Made by a program: the position numbers and the translations under genes | Source of the DNA: JAEZKC01 sp046546375 | GTDB lineage: Bacteria > Fibrobacterota > Chitinivibrionia > Chitinivibrionales > Chitinispirillaceae | Reading direction: 5' to 3' | Length of the DNA: 64,000 nucleotides | Assembly: GCA_046546375.1 (NCBI GenBank) | Contig: JBKGXV010000002.1 | Coordinates: forward strand, 67,733-131,732 | Shown: positions 16,636-26,165 of the stretch, in pieces | Layout of the letters: each line of letters begins with the position of its first letter | How positions within the stretch are numbered: position 1 is the first letter of the stretch | The notes under the pieces: generated by a model | Seen by the model: the letters and a program-made list of their open reading frames with translations, nothing else | Database searches by the model: none | Told to the model about the DNA's origin: nothing

Positions 16636-17165
16636 GATTAGGCTCTTACTGCAGATCGCTTTTCAAATTGAGTTTTTTATTCTCTTTGATCTGGATTCTC
16701 AGCAGTTGTGCTCCTTCCGTCCGTTATACCAGGGGTGGGGATTCTGCGGTTCGCAAGCCCCGCTTTTCGCTTCCCGAAGGGACCGAAACATCAGCTCTTC
16801 ATACGAAACTTGAAAATACTGTCGCCTCATATCTTGGTGTTCCCTATAAATATGGAGGTACCAGTGGAAATGGAATTGATTGCTCGGGGTTTGTATTCCT
16901 GGTATTTAAAGAGGTATACAATGTGGAGCTACCCCGTTCTTCGGGGAAAATGTGGAAGTTGGGGAAAATCGTTTCTCCGAATCTGGCCAGACCCGGTGAT
17001 CTGATTTTTTTCAGGGGAGGATTTCTCAACAGAGTGAATCATGTCGGAATTTATATGGGGAATGACCGTTTTGTACACGCCAGTGGTACAAATGGAGTGA
17101 TATACAGCGATATTAATGATGATTACTATTCCAGACATTTTGCCGCCATAAGGAGAATTTTCTGA
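16632..17165 (+). CDS. NlpC/P60 family lipoprotein, putative peptidoglycan endopeptidase
   Basis: A 177-residue envelope protein starting at a GTG that overlaps the gatA stop (GTGA). The signal ends in a good lipobox, LSSC at about residue 26. The NlpC/P60 domain spans about 55-177, with the catalytic Cys84 in GIDCSGFV, His137 in NHVGIYMG and the third polar residue His149 in FVHAS. Enzymes of this type cut D-gamma-Glu-diaminopimelate bonds in cell-wall stem peptides. It resembles the Spr/MepS type in being a small lipoprotein with a single domain. The stop shares a base with the pheA start. Confidence 0.9.
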   Translation: MRLGSYCRSLFKLSFLFSLIWILSSCAPSVRYTRGGDSAVRKPRFSLPEGTETSALHTKLENTVASYLGVPYKYGGTSGNGIDCSGFVFLVFKEVYNVELPRSSGKMWKLGKIVSPNLARPGDLIFFRGGFLNRVNHVGIYMGNDRFVHASGTNGVIYSDINDDYYSRHFAAIRRIF

Positions 17166-18037
17166 TGACAGTGGTTTTTGCCGGGGAGAAGGGGTCGTTT
17201 AGTGAACTGGCTGCTTTGGAATATTTCGGAAAAAGTGTCGAGGTGGACGGGGTGCCGGAATTCGAAGATGTTTTCAGAAAAGTCAAACGGGGAAAATACA
17301 TTTTCGGAATTATCCCTATTGAGAACTCACTTGCCGGCAGTATTCATCAGAACTATGACCTTCTTCTGGAAAGCAAACTGCATATTGCAGGTGAAGTGTA
17401 TCTGCGCATAAATCACTATCTTTTGTCAAATAAAGGTGTTGCCCTCAAGAAAATAAAGCGTGTATTCTCACATCCTCAGGCTCTCGCGCAGTGCAGAAAT
17501 TTTCTTAAACGTTTTCCTCGCGGTTCTCTAGTTCCGGTTTCCAACACGGCTCTGGCTGTTAAAAAGATAAAAGATGAAGGGCTTGAGGATGCTGGTGCAG
17601 TGGCCTCCATGCAGGCGGCGATAGATTATGACATGAGTGTCCTCGCTTCGGAAATAGAGGACAATATCTACAATACCACACGATTTCTTATTGTGTGCAG
17701 AAAACCTCCACAACCAATTAATGGACCTAAAAAAACATCTGTTGTTTTTTCAATGAAAAACATGCCGGGTGCTCTTTTTAAAGCTTTAAGCGTATTCGCG
17801 CTCAGAGATGTTGATCTGTTCAAAATTGAATCCCGACCTGTTCATGGAAAAGGCTTCGATTATCTCTTTTATCTGGACTGTATGGGGGATATCAGAGACA
17901 CTGCTCTTAAGAATGCCGTTTCTCACTTAAAGGAAATCACCACATTCTATCGACTGTTGGGTTCCTATAATGTCGGACGGGAGATTCAACCTAAGTATAA
18001 GGGCAGAAGAAGAACACGAAACAAAAAAGTCCCGTAA
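17165..18037 (+). CDS. pheA: Prephenate dehydratase with ACT domain
   Basis: A 290-residue monofunctional enzyme that converts prephenate to phenylpyruvate in phenylalanine synthesis. The catalytic part (1-180) includes the start VVFAGEKGSFSELAA, the motif PIENSLAGSI and the substrate-site TTRF (YNTTRFLIV). The ACT regulatory domain (about 190-270) contains the phenylalanine-binding ESRP motif (KIESRPVHGKGFDYLFYLD). No chorismate mutase domain is fused. The ATG overlaps the previous stop by one base. The last codons of the gene form one arm of the terminator hairpin used by the convergent rpmB gene. Confidence 0.93.
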   Translation: MTVVFAGEKGSFSELAALEYFGKSVEVDGVPEFEDVFRKVKRGKYIFGIIPIENSLAGSIHQNYDLLLESKLHIAGEVYLRINHYLLSNKGVALKKIKRVFSHPQALAQCRNFLKRFPRGSLVPVSNTALAVKKIKDEGLEDAGAVASMQAAIDYDMSVLASEIEDNIYNTTRFLIVCRKPPQPINGPKKTSVVFSMKNMPGALFKALSVFALRDVDLFKIESRPVHGKGFDYLFYLDCMGDIRDTALKNAVSHLKEITTFYRLLGSYNVGREIQPKYKGRRRTRNKKVP

Positions 18038-18048
18038 TTTCGGGACTT
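18023..18048 (-). terminator. rpmB terminator overlapping the 3' end of pheA
   Basis: AAGTCCCG (18027-18034), a 6-nt loop and CGGGACTT (18041-18048). On the minus strand a run of U follows directly. One arm lies inside the pheA coding sequence. Confidence 0.8.
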
Positions 18049-18080
18049 GAAATTTCGAGACTGACTAATCCTAGGTCAGC

Positions 18081-18263
18081 TTATGATTTGGACATAGCCT
18101 TCAGACACTTCATACAGATTTTAATCCGTTTGGGAGTGCCGTTGATCACTTGTTTGATGGTGCGCAGATTGGGATAGAAAATTCTTTTGTTTACATTGTG
18201 CGCATGGGATATGGTACTACCCGAGCGCGGATGCTTTCCACACATTTCGCATGTTTTGGACAT
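18081..18263 (-). CDS. rpmB: 50S ribosomal protein L28
   Basis: A 60-residue ribosomal protein. It has the C-x-x-C pairs (CEMCGKHP near the N-terminus and CMKCLKAM near the C-terminus) of the zinc-ribbon form of L28, plus the conserved GSTISHAHN and IKICMKC segments. The N-terminus and length fit. GGAG lies just before the ATG. It is transcribed alone, towards pheA, with an intrinsic terminator. Confidence 0.93.
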   Translation of the reverse strand: MSKTCEMCGKHPRSGSTISHAHNVNKRIFYPNLRTIKQVINGTPKRIKICMKCLKAMSKS

Positions 18264-18481
18264 ATCTCCTCCGAATATCTTTTTTAGTTTCTGAATAATC
18301 TACAAATATAGATTTTGAAAGAGCAAGTGTCAAAATATTATTCCTATGGAATTTTTAAAACAGATCCGCAAAAAACAGTCCTTTCCAGGGTTTTGATTTT
18401 GACCTGAATTCAAAGGTTTGCCTTGAATTATATTTTTCTCTAAAAGATAAATGGTCATAAAAATGGAGCTTGGAAAAACTC

Positions 18482-19135
18482 ATGTTGGAAAAACTCAAAC
18501 CTGCCGCCAATAGTTTCCTCAGACCAGTTATGAGAATGTTTTCTAAAGTGGGGATTCATCCCAACCATCTTACACTTCTGGGTGTTGCATTGTTCGGGGC
18601 AGCGGGATACTTTTCAGCAGCAGGGGAGTGGTTTTGGGCTTTGATTCTGCTCGCGTGCGGTTCGGTAATGGATCTTTTAGACGGTCAGCTTGCTCGTGAA
18701 TGCGATAAAATGACAGTCTTCGGTGCCATTCTCGATTCAAGTTGCGACAGAATAACTGAAATTTTCCTTCTTTTGGGGCTGCTAATATTCTATATGCAGA
18801 ATTCCATTATGCAGGGATGGGGTGTGTATCTCTGTTTTACAGCAATTGCCGGTTCGATAATGGTGAGTTATGTGAAAGCCAGATGCGAGGGGGCGGGCGT
18901 AAGTTGTTCTCGGGGACTTCTGCAACGACCTGAACGGCTTATACTTATCGCATTTGGACTCCTTTTGGGTTACGAAATCATGGTTTGGATTCTGGGGGGA
19001 GTCACTGTGCTGGCAACAGTAACTGTTTTTGAACGCCTGGTGATAGCCTCTGTTCAGTGCAGACGAATTGATCAGTCCCTACCCGATGAGGTCTCGACCG
19101 AAAGTTCTCTTGATTCCGGTATCTGTCGGGAATAG
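18482..19135 (+). CDS. CDP-alcohol phosphatidyltransferase
   Basis: A 217-residue integral membrane enzyme with the full signature D-G-x2-A-R-x8-G-x3-D-x3-D, seen as LLDGQLAR..GAILDSSCDR. It exchanges CMP from a CDP-alcohol (probably CDP-diacylglycerol) for another alcohol, as in phosphatidylglycerophosphate or phosphatidylinositol-phosphate synthases. The sequence alone does not fix the substrate. The ATG at 18482 is preferred; a TTG at 18470 is possible, and the two lie in a local duplication of TTGGAAAAACTC. Its stop is one base from the stop of the convergent giant surface protein gene. Confidence 0.85.
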   Translation: MLEKLKPAANSFLRPVMRMFSKVGIHPNHLTLLGVALFGAAGYFSAAGEWFWALILLACGSVMDLLDGQLARECDKMTVFGAILDSSCDRITEIFLLLGLLIFYMQNSIMQGWGVYLCFTAIAGSIMVSYVKARCEGAGVSCSRGLLQRPERLILIAFGLLLGYEIMVWILGGVTVLATVTVFERLVIASVQCRRIDQSLPDEVSTESSLDSGICRE

Positions 19136-19136
19136 C

Positions 19137-22100
19137 TCAGTTCGCTTTGATCAGTTTCAGTGATTTCCTGACTTTTCCATACTGCATTCTCATTAAATAT
19201 ATTCCTTTGGGAACTGTTCTGTTGTTCTGATCCTTACCATTCCATACTATTCTGTATCTGCCGGGAAGCATCGGTTTGTGCAGAAGTCTGCGGATGATTC
19301 TTCCTTTCAGATCATAGATGTTTATGGAAACCGAATTCATCTCGACTGAATTTTCCCAAGAATAGGGCAGCACCAGTTCGAGTGCAGTGATTTTTCTGAA
19401 GGGGTTGGGGCCGGTTCTTTGTAGTTTGATTTCTCCGCCGAAGAGATCAGCTTTTAATGCTTCCGTTGTTGCCACCACATATCCCTGAATCTCTTTACTG
19501 TGTGCCGGGATATCAACTTTCGAAGTGGAGCGGATGTCGACAGTACCTCTTTGGTCAATCCAGTAAAGATTCACATCTTCTGACACACCGTCCATTTCTT
19601 CAAAACTGAGAGTAAGATTCTTTGTGCTTGGGGAAATCGCGACTCTCCATTCGTGTGTAGCTGAAGATGAACCTTTATAAAACCTTGAAAGTTTATCTCC
19701 ATTTATTTCATTCAGGAAATAAAGCTGTGGAGAATCAAACCCCAAAGGAGGCTCAGGTTCCCTGAGTGCGGTTTTCTTGCCAAGTTCGCTTGAAATCCCC
19801 AGAAAATTGTCTGGATCGTAACCCCCTTCACCTCTGAGGGCAAGTCTCATCTCCCATTCAGTGTTGTTGCTTTTTTTACTCAACACCAGAGAATCTTTCA
19901 AAAGAGGAAAATAGCTCAAAGTGGTATCTTCTTCAGTATGTACCCAGTATGCTTTCCATGGTCTGAGCTCGGAAGCTTGCCTGTAACCGCCTGAATCAGG
20001 AAGCCATTCCCATACTGTTCTGGAGGACATCCAAGCAGGACAAATCGAAAAGGGGTATGGTGACGAAATTTGATTCCAGCCAGTTGTCCCTTTATTCAAA
20101 ATCTTTTTTATCGAGTCTTGCCTGGTCACAAGCTCTTTCAGAGCCGTGGATGGAACTTTCATTAGAGTATCGACAGTACTTTTGAACCAGTAACCGTCAG
20201 TAGGTTTCATGCTGGTAGGTTGAATGTAGCTGGACATTAAACGATCAGGGATACGTTTATCATCCCACTTGAAGAGGTGTGAATTAGGGTTGCCAGCTAT
20301 CTGTTGAGGTGCTCCTCCCCAAAGCCCCATCATATACCATTCATTGGCTTTGGCTACGAATTGCGCCGGGAAATTGTTCACAACATACTGATCCAGTTCC
20401 GGAGGATAGGGAAAAACAATTCTGCTTTCCCGACCCAGATGGTCTTTCCAGGTAGCGCAGTAAATATAAGGTTTTCCGGGGGTAACGTTCGTATCTACAT
20501 ATTTCGGTGAGGTGCTTTTCATCACCTGGGATATTTTCATCAGCGAATCGGTTGAGATTCGGGGCTCCCACTCTGAACCGTTGGTTACTCTGTAAAGATC
20601 AGGGTTTCCCGGAAAACGGTAGACATTATACATCGAGGGAGAAGCTTCCGGTGGCGGCATCCAACTCAGTTCTATACGTGCAAATCCTGTTTGCCGTACT
20701 GAAACGGGTTTGATCAAAGATGGTTCCGGGCTGTCTTCTGTGAATGAACTGTTCACGACAATATCAAGCGGCACAAAGTCCGTAGTTGAGAAGTGGTAAG
20801 GGACATCGGGAAATACGGAGGATCCTGAACCGTTCCAGTACTGGTCCACCATTCCTGCCATAGAGATGCGTATGTAATAGTCTTCACCATCGATCAGACC
20901 CGGAAGGCCGAATTGTTCCGAATTTCTCAGATTACTTCTGGATACGGCTATGAACTTACTGCCGCTTTTAATATAAGCCGTGATCTCATATTCCTGAAAG
21001 GCTGCCGGATCCGACATGCTGACTGTACCGTAAACTTCGTACCCTTTTCTGATATTCAGAGTTACACCTTTTACCGAATCCGGAGGCGTTACAGTATACG
21101 TCGGAGTTTTGGTGTAATCGGTGGTTTCGGCAAAACTCCAGCCCAAAGAGGAACTGAAAGGAGCATCTGTACTGAAACTGTCCTGCGGATGGGGGGTGAA
21201 AAGCAGTTTATAAGAGCCTTCAGGTGCACGAGCAGTGGAGAAAATAACGGAACTGCTGCTTGTTTGGTAATGGTGATTGATTCCAAGATACATTTCTGGA
21301 TGAATGAATAAAGTATCGGTAGTTGCAGAATCATTGAGAAGTCTTAGTGACCCTATCGGAGTCTCATTCTGCAAAACGGATTGTACTGTTTGATCCGAAG
21401 ATGTCAGATTCCCACTGATTACGGATCCCGCATTCAGAATTATATCGTTTGCCTGAATGGTGGTGTTTTCTGTTACCGTGCACTCCTGTGTGTTATCGAA
21501 ATAAAAGGCATATTTATAATGATAGGCTTTAAGTGTGAATTGTTTCGCCTGCAGACCTTCAAATTTATAGCGGCCCAGATTGTCCGACCAGGTTTCATGC
21601 CACAATCCCCCATTCTTTTCCTCTAATTCGACACGTGCACCTTCTACAGGGAATCCGGTGCTGGTTTTAACTGTCCCGGTAATGGTTCCTCCCGACCTCA
21701 ATTCGAACTGAGCTGTTGCTTTTGGATCAAGGCTAAGGTCAATGACTGCAGCTTCTTGAGGCATATCGGAATAGGAGTGAAACTGTGGTATATAGGATGA
21801 GGCGGTTTTTCTGGCAAGCAGAACATATCTGTCATAGGGCAGATCTTCAATTGAATAATATCCGGTCGAATCTGTAATCACACTATAGGAGTCATACTGA
21901 TACCAAGGGTTGTATTCCAGAGTGTCTCTGATATGCTCAGGAAGGGGCAGAATCTCCACTCCGTATAAAGGTGTTTGGGTTGAAGCATCTACAACATACC
22001 CGTCGATGATTTTCATATTCACCAGTTCTTCTGCAGTGGGAGGATCGCTTATCAGTCTTGAACTGAGGTCCATATCCATATCCAAGCTGGTCTGGAAATG

Positions 22101-23636
22101 GTTGATATTTCCTGTTGTGGATGTGTTTTTCTGAGCAGACCAGTACTGCAGAGGATAAAACGAACTTGCAAAGCTCACTAAATGGGGAACAGATGCTTCC
22201 ACCGCAATAGGACCGAAGTCTCCGTTGTCATCAGTATAACATTCGTTTATAACGTTCATACTTGTGTCCAGGATTTTCACATGAACCTGTGGAAGGACGC
22301 TATAGTAGTCTCTCAGAGAACCTTTTACATATCCTGGATTAGTAATTCTGGTTACGCTTTTCAGAGTCAGCTGGTGGGATACAACCTCGTCTTTCATAAG
22401 AACTATATAGTGATAAGGTTCGGCGACAGCGGAATCGGGTCCGTAATAATAGGTGGGATGTCCGGGAATGATTACCCTTACACTGTAACTTCCCTCCTGC
22501 AGAGTGTCGATCCAGTATTCATTGAGATCAGGTTTGAAATCAGCTTTGTAACTGCCGTTGTGGTCAGAAGCCCAGACTTCGGCTGATTGCTTGATGGTAT
22601 CATTGTTTTTATCGAATAGCTGAAGTTTGATGCAACCTTTGGGAGTGTTGTCGTAGGGGTTTTTTGAGATTTGTATATCGAAAAAAAGAGAATCATAGTA
22701 TACATGGACTGGATATTCCGGGTGTACAGTAGTTGTAAGCATCTCCTCAGAATACCATTGTTCCGGGTAGGAGCCGTCACTGGTGGTGATTTTGATATGG
22801 TAATCCTGCTGGGCTAGTGCTGAAAACTGAAACGTCCCATCGGTTCCCGTTACGGTGCTGTAGGCGCGAAAAAGAGGGCTCATAGCAGGATAAAGCTCTA
22901 CTGTTGCAGCTGAAACAGGACCAAGGGAATCGGAAATAGTTCCCGTAAGTACTCCGTCACCTTCAGGAAGCAGTTCTGCAGTTATTGTGATCTGCTGGGT
23001 GTCCGCTATACCTACTGTGACAGGGTAAACTTCATAGGAAGTGTTTTTGTCCGGCGAATAGAACTGTTTGGGATAGGGAGTGGCTTCATGAAAACCAATC
23101 GCATAAGTGCCAGGTTGAAGGGATGAGATCAGAATGGAATCGGAGTATGTCAGATCGTGATAGAATATTTCACTTGAGTCTGTTTTTCTAATAAGACTGA
23201 TGCCGCCATTTCTGATAGTATTTAAGGTGGAATCAACAACTTTGATTCGCAGTTCTGAAATAGGAGGGTTGTGTGTGGGTTTGTCTCTCAAGGTGCTGCT
23301 GATTTCCGTGTAGGCGGGATCAACCCAGGTTCTGAACTGAGGATCGGTCGTTGTACCGTCTATACCTTGCCATTGTGAGGGGAAAGTACCTGCGGGAAAA
23401 TGAATGTTGTAGTATCCATAACCCAGAGTTGTAATGGAATAGGTACCGTTTGAATCGGAAATAAAAGTAGCCACAAGCGAGTCTGTATCCGAATCTGCCC
23501 AGTAGAATTCGATTCGTTGCCCTGCAATGCCATAACCGGCGGTGTCAGTGACATAACTAACTGCAGCCATACCGAACTGATAAGAAAACATTACCAGAAG
23601 TAGAGGCAAAAATTCCAGTTTTTGTGTTTTTGTCAT
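19137..23636 (-). CDS. Large secreted protein with carboxypeptidase-regulatory repeats and FlgD-like C-terminus
   Basis: A 1499-residue protein with a signal peptide (hydrophobic core LEFLPLLLVMFSYQFGMAA). About nine carboxypeptidase-regulatory/CNA-B-like beta-sandwich domains follow, each seen as a G-x-V...G-x-P/V...A-x-V-x-L pattern, for example GVLTGTISDSLGPVSAATVEL and ITGTVKTSTGFPVEGARVEL. A fibronectin-III-like domain lies near residue 990 (RIELSWMPPPEASP). The C-terminal 95 residues contain GPNPFRK, IYDLKGR, GRYRIVWNGKDQNNRTVPKGIY, a FlgD/type IX-like sorting or anchoring domain. It is probably a cell-surface or secreted stalk-like protein. No enzymatic module was recognised. Confidence 0.85.
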   Translation of the reverse strand: MTKTQKLEFLPLLLVMFSYQFGMAAVSYVTDTAGYGIAGQRIEFYWADSDTDSLVATFISDSNGTYSITTLGYGYYNIHFPAGTFPSQWQGIDGTTTDPQFRTWVDPAYTEISSTLRDKPTHNPPISELRIKVVDSTLNTIRNGGISLIRKTDSSEIFYHDLTYSDSILISSLQPGTYAIGFHEATPYPKQFYSPDKNTSYEVYPVTVGIADTQQITITAELLPEGDGVLTGTISDSLGPVSAATVELYPAMSPLFRAYSTVTGTDGTFQFSALAQQDYHIKITTSDGSYPEQWYSEEMLTTTVHPEYPVHVYYDSLFFDIQISKNPYDNTPKGCIKLQLFDKNNDTIKQSAEVWASDHNGSYKADFKPDLNEYWIDTLQEGSYSVRVIIPGHPTYYYGPDSAVAEPYHYIVLMKDEVVSHQLTLKSVTRITNPGYVKGSLRDYYSVLPQVHVKILDTSMNVINECYTDDNGDFGPIAVEASVPHLVSFASSFYPLQYWSAQKNTSTTGNINHFQTSLDMDMDLSSRLISDPPTAEELVNMKIIDGYVVDASTQTPLYGVEILPLPEHIRDTLEYNPWYQYDSYSVITDSTGYYSIEDLPYDRYVLLARKTASSYIPQFHSYSDMPQEAAVIDLSLDPKATAQFELRSGGTITGTVKTSTGFPVEGARVELEEKNGGLWHETWSDNLGRYKFEGLQAKQFTLKAYHYKYAFYFDNTQECTVTENTTIQANDIILNAGSVISGNLTSSDQTVQSVLQNETPIGSLRLLNDSATTDTLFIHPEMYLGINHHYQTSSSSVIFSTARAPEGSYKLLFTPHPQDSFSTDAPFSSSLGWSFAETTDYTKTPTYTVTPPDSVKGVTLNIRKGYEVYGTVSMSDPAAFQEYEITAYIKSGSKFIAVSRSNLRNSEQFGLPGLIDGEDYYIRISMAGMVDQYWNGSGSSVFPDVPYHFSTTDFVPLDIVVNSSFTEDSPEPSLIKPVSVRQTGFARIELSWMPPPEASPSMYNVYRFPGNPDLYRVTNGSEWEPRISTDSLMKISQVMKSTSPKYVDTNVTPGKPYIYCATWKDHLGRESRIVFPYPPELDQYVVNNFPAQFVAKANEWYMMGLWGGAPQQIAGNPNSHLFKWDDKRIPDRLMSSYIQPTSMKPTDGYWFKSTVDTLMKVPSTALKELVTRQDSIKKILNKGTTGWNQISSPYPFSICPAWMSSRTVWEWLPDSGGYRQASELRPWKAYWVHTEEDTTLSYFPLLKDSLVLSKKSNNTEWEMRLALRGEGGYDPDNFLGISSELGKKTALREPEPPLGFDSPQLYFLNEINGDKLSRFYKGSSSATHEWRVAISPSTKNLTLSFEEMDGVSEDVNLYWIDQRGTVDIRSTSKVDIPAHSKEIQGYVVATTEALKADLFGGEIKLQRTGPNPFRKITALELVLPYSWENSVEMNSVSINIYDLKGRIIRRLLHKPMLPGRYRIVWNGKDQNNRTVPKGIYLMRMQYGKVRKSLKLIKAN

Positions 23637-23833
23637 GGTGAACCCCCGGTTACCCGTTCAGAAATATATTGTACAGGCAACGATTGGGAGAAAGTGTGAT
23701 CACTATCACGTTTCTCTGATTTATATTAAATATCTTAGAGGTACTGATACATTGTACCATAACTTCACTTATTCGACAATGAAGAAAGGCACCTTTGGGC
23801 TCGGGTGTACTTTTGTATCGCTGAGGAGGTTTA

Positions 23834-24781
23834 ATGCCGGAAAGACTCATTATCATCGGATCTGGACCTGCGGGGCTGACTGCTGCAAACTACGCTGCAC
23901 GCGCCAATATCAATCCGCTTCTTTTCGAGGGTTTTCAGGAGGGAGGGATTCCCGGCGGACAGCTTATGATCACCAGTTTAGTTGAGAATTTCCCCGGATT
24001 CCCTGAGGGTATCATGGGACCTAAACTCATGCAGAATATGCGTGAGCAGGCCGTGAAACACGGTACCCGTGCGGTTATGGAAGACGTGGTGGAAGTCGAT
24101 CTTCAGACATATCCTTTTGTGGTAACCTCGATGAGCGGAGAAGAATACACTACTGATGCACTTATTGTGGCTTCCGGCGCTACGGCAAAAAGATTACCTC
24201 TGGAATCCGAACAACGCCTCTGGAGCAGGGGGATTAGCGCCTGTGCTGTGTGTGATGGTGCACTGCCTATTTTCAGAGACAAAGAACTTGCAGTAATCGG
24301 GGGAGGGGATTCAGCAGTTGAGGAGGCTCTCCATCTTACTCAATTCGGTTCCAAAATCTATCTGGTTCACAGAAGAGATGAATTAAGAGCAAGTAAGATC
24401 ATGCAGAAGCGTATCCTTACTCATCCAAAAGTGCAGATCCTCTGGAATAAAGTAGTGGAGGAGTTTGTAGGTGAAAACCACCTGTCCAGTCTTAAACTGC
24501 GGGATACAGTAAGTGGTGAAATTTCAGATTTGCCGGTTGTAGGTGCGTTTGAGGCAATTGGGCACAAACCCAACACCGGTTTTCTGAAGGAACAGCTTGA
24601 AACCAATGAACTGGGCTACGTCATAACTAAACCGGATTCGACTGAGACTTCGATAGAAGGTGTGTTTGCTGCAGGTGATGTGCAGGATGCAAAATACAGA
24701 CAGGCTATTACCGCTGCCGGAAGTGGCTGTATGGCAGCAATCGAGTCTGAACACTGGCTTCAGGAACTCGCAGGTATCTAA
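23834..24781 (+). CDS. trxB: Thioredoxin reductase
   Basis: A 315-residue cytoplasmic FAD/NADPH enzyme that reduces thioredoxin. FAD-binding GSGPAGLTAANYAAR is at the N-terminus. The redox-active CAVC is at Cys137/Cys140, and NADPH-binding GGGDSAVEEALHLT follows with HRRDELRASKIM. The C-terminal FAD motif is GVFAAGDVQDAKYRQAITAAGSG. GAGGAGG lies 5-6 nt before the ATG. Monocistronic with a strong terminator. The thioredoxin it reduces may include the one encoded at 51236-51553. The long intergenic region upstream holds an imperfect palindrome around GTGATCACTATCAC at 23697-23712, a possible regulator site. Confidence 0.95.
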   Translation: MPERLIIIGSGPAGLTAANYAARANINPLLFEGFQEGGIPGGQLMITSLVENFPGFPEGIMGPKLMQNMREQAVKHGTRAVMEDVVEVDLQTYPFVVTSMSGEEYTTDALIVASGATAKRLPLESEQRLWSRGISACAVCDGALPIFRDKELAVIGGGDSAVEEALHLTQFGSKIYLVHRRDELRASKIMQKRILTHPKVQILWNKVVEEFVGENHLSSLKLRDTVSGEISDLPVVGAFEAIGHKPNTGFLKEQLETNELGYVITKPDSTETSIEGVFAAGDVQDAKYRQAITAAGSGCMAAIESEHWLQELAGI

Positions 24782-24804
24782 AGTGACTTGCGCTCAGTGG
24801 AGAG

Positions 24805-24833
24805 AAAGCCCGCCCAAGCGCGGGCCTTTTTAT
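24805..24833. terminator. Bidirectional terminator between trxB and rseP
   Basis: GCCCGC (24808-24813) and GCGGGC (24820-24825) form a stem followed by CTTTTTATTT on the plus strand. On the minus strand the stem is followed by TTTCTCTC. The convergent gene rseP ends at 24830, inside the structure. Confidence 0.85.
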
Positions 24834-26164
24834 TTGAAAATCCGCAGAAAATCTGGAATTCGTATGATATCGTTTATGGAAACGAATATGAACAGGCCCA
24901 GAAAGAAAATCATAGCTACCTTGTTCACAGTCATCTGAGTTTTCAAAGACAGTGGTTTTCCTCTCACAGCTTCTATTCCCAGAAACACAATGAGACCGCC
25001 ATCGGTGATGACTAGAGGCAACAGATTGAGTACTCCAAGATTGATTCCGATGAGAGCCATGAAATCCAGTATATTGGAGAAACCCTGTAGAGCCATCATT
25101 CCCGATGCGGGTATGATACCCAATGGTCCCGATAGCTGACTGGCAGATACCTGTCCGCTGAACAGCTTCGAGAGCACATCAAAAATCATAGTGGTATATT
25201 CCCTGGACTTGTCCATCATATGACCTGCAGCTTCGCCGGGTCCATAACTGACGTATTTACTTTGTGGTTTTGCTGGCCCAATTCCCAGAAGATAACGGTT
25301 CCGGGTGGAATCGAAACGTGGGGTCAGGTTTACATCAAATGTTTTGCTCTGGCGTTTAACATTAATTGAAATGGCACTGTCGGAGGGCTTGTAATCACCA
25401 ACTTCCAAAGCGAACTGTTCAAAGCAGCTCACCGCTTTTCCATCTACGGAAAGAAGCGTATCGCCTTTTTGAAGATGTTCCTTGGCTACGCTGTTTTTGG
25501 TTAAACTGCCCACTACAGAAGGAAGAGTGGGGGGAAGCAGACCGCCAGTGGGGTTTTCGGGTATTCCTGGACCGCTTCTTTTAATCCGCATATCTAGTTT
25601 GAGTATCTGATCATCTCTTTTGACTTTCAAAACGTATTTTTTGAGCTGTTGTCCCAAGTGGGTTTCAATCTGTCCCCAGCCCTTCACGGATTGACCGTTG
25701 ATCGCCAGAATGGTGTCTTCAGGCTGAAAGCCTGCTTTATCGGCCGCAGAACTATCCACAACTGCTCCCACAATAGAATTATCAAGATAGAGAGGACGTT
25801 CTACCCCATACATGAAGGCGATCCACAGAAGAAGCATGGCAAAGAGGAAGTTGGCTACCGGGCCGGCCAGTGCTACCAAGGCGCGCTGCCATATCGGTTT
25901 TGATGAGAATTCATCGGGGCTTCCGTTGTGTTCCTCTTCCGGATTTTCTCCGGCCATGCGTACATACCCACCGAAAGGAATGGCACTGATTCTGTATTCC
26001 GTACCCTTCCAGGATTTCTTTATCAAAGGAGCCCCGAAGCCCAGAGAAAACGTAAGTACGTTTATTTTGCAGGCTTTGGCCATCAGAAAGTGGCCCAGTT
26101 CATGAACAAAGACCAGAATACCAAGAACTGGAATACCTATGAGAATTGCCAATGTGAATGTCAC
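24830..26164 (-). CDS. rseP: RseP family site-2 zinc metalloprotease
   Basis: A 444-residue inner-membrane protease that cuts transmembrane segments, typically of anti-sigma factors. The zinc site HELGH is at residues 21-25 in the first helix. Two PDZ domains are visible (about 120-200 and 215-300), and the second metal ligand lies in PLVITDGG, near the usual L-D-G-G site. Start is a GTG at 26164, one base after the dxr stop. The order uppS-cdsA-dxr-rseP is widely conserved. Together with the HtrA protease at 13568-14794 it could act in envelope stress signalling. Confidence 0.93.
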   Translation of the reverse strand: MTFTLAILIGIPVLGILVFVHELGHFLMAKACKINVLTFSLGFGAPLIKKSWKGTEYRISAIPFGGYVRMAGENPEEEHNGSPDEFSSKPIWQRALVALAGPVANFLFAMLLLWIAFMYGVERPLYLDNSIVGAVVDSSAADKAGFQPEDTILAINGQSVKGWGQIETHLGQQLKKYVLKVKRDDQILKLDMRIKRSGPGIPENPTGGLLPPTLPSVVGSLTKNSVAKEHLQKGDTLLSVDGKAVSCFEQFALEVGDYKPSDSAISINVKRQSKTFDVNLTPRFDSTRNRYLLGIGPAKPQSKYVSYGPGEAAGHMMDKSREYTTMIFDVLSKLFSGQVSASQLSGPLGIIPASGMMALQGFSNILDFMALIGINLGVLNLLPLVITDGGLIVFLGIEAVRGKPLSLKTQMTVNKVAMIFFLGLFIFVSINDIIRIPDFLRIFK

Positions 26165-26165
26165 G

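Noticed and set aside
23690..23720. Operator palindrome upstream of trxB
   Set aside because: The inverted repeat around GTGATCACTATCAC is imperfect by one inserted base and no matching regulator is known; kept only as a remark.
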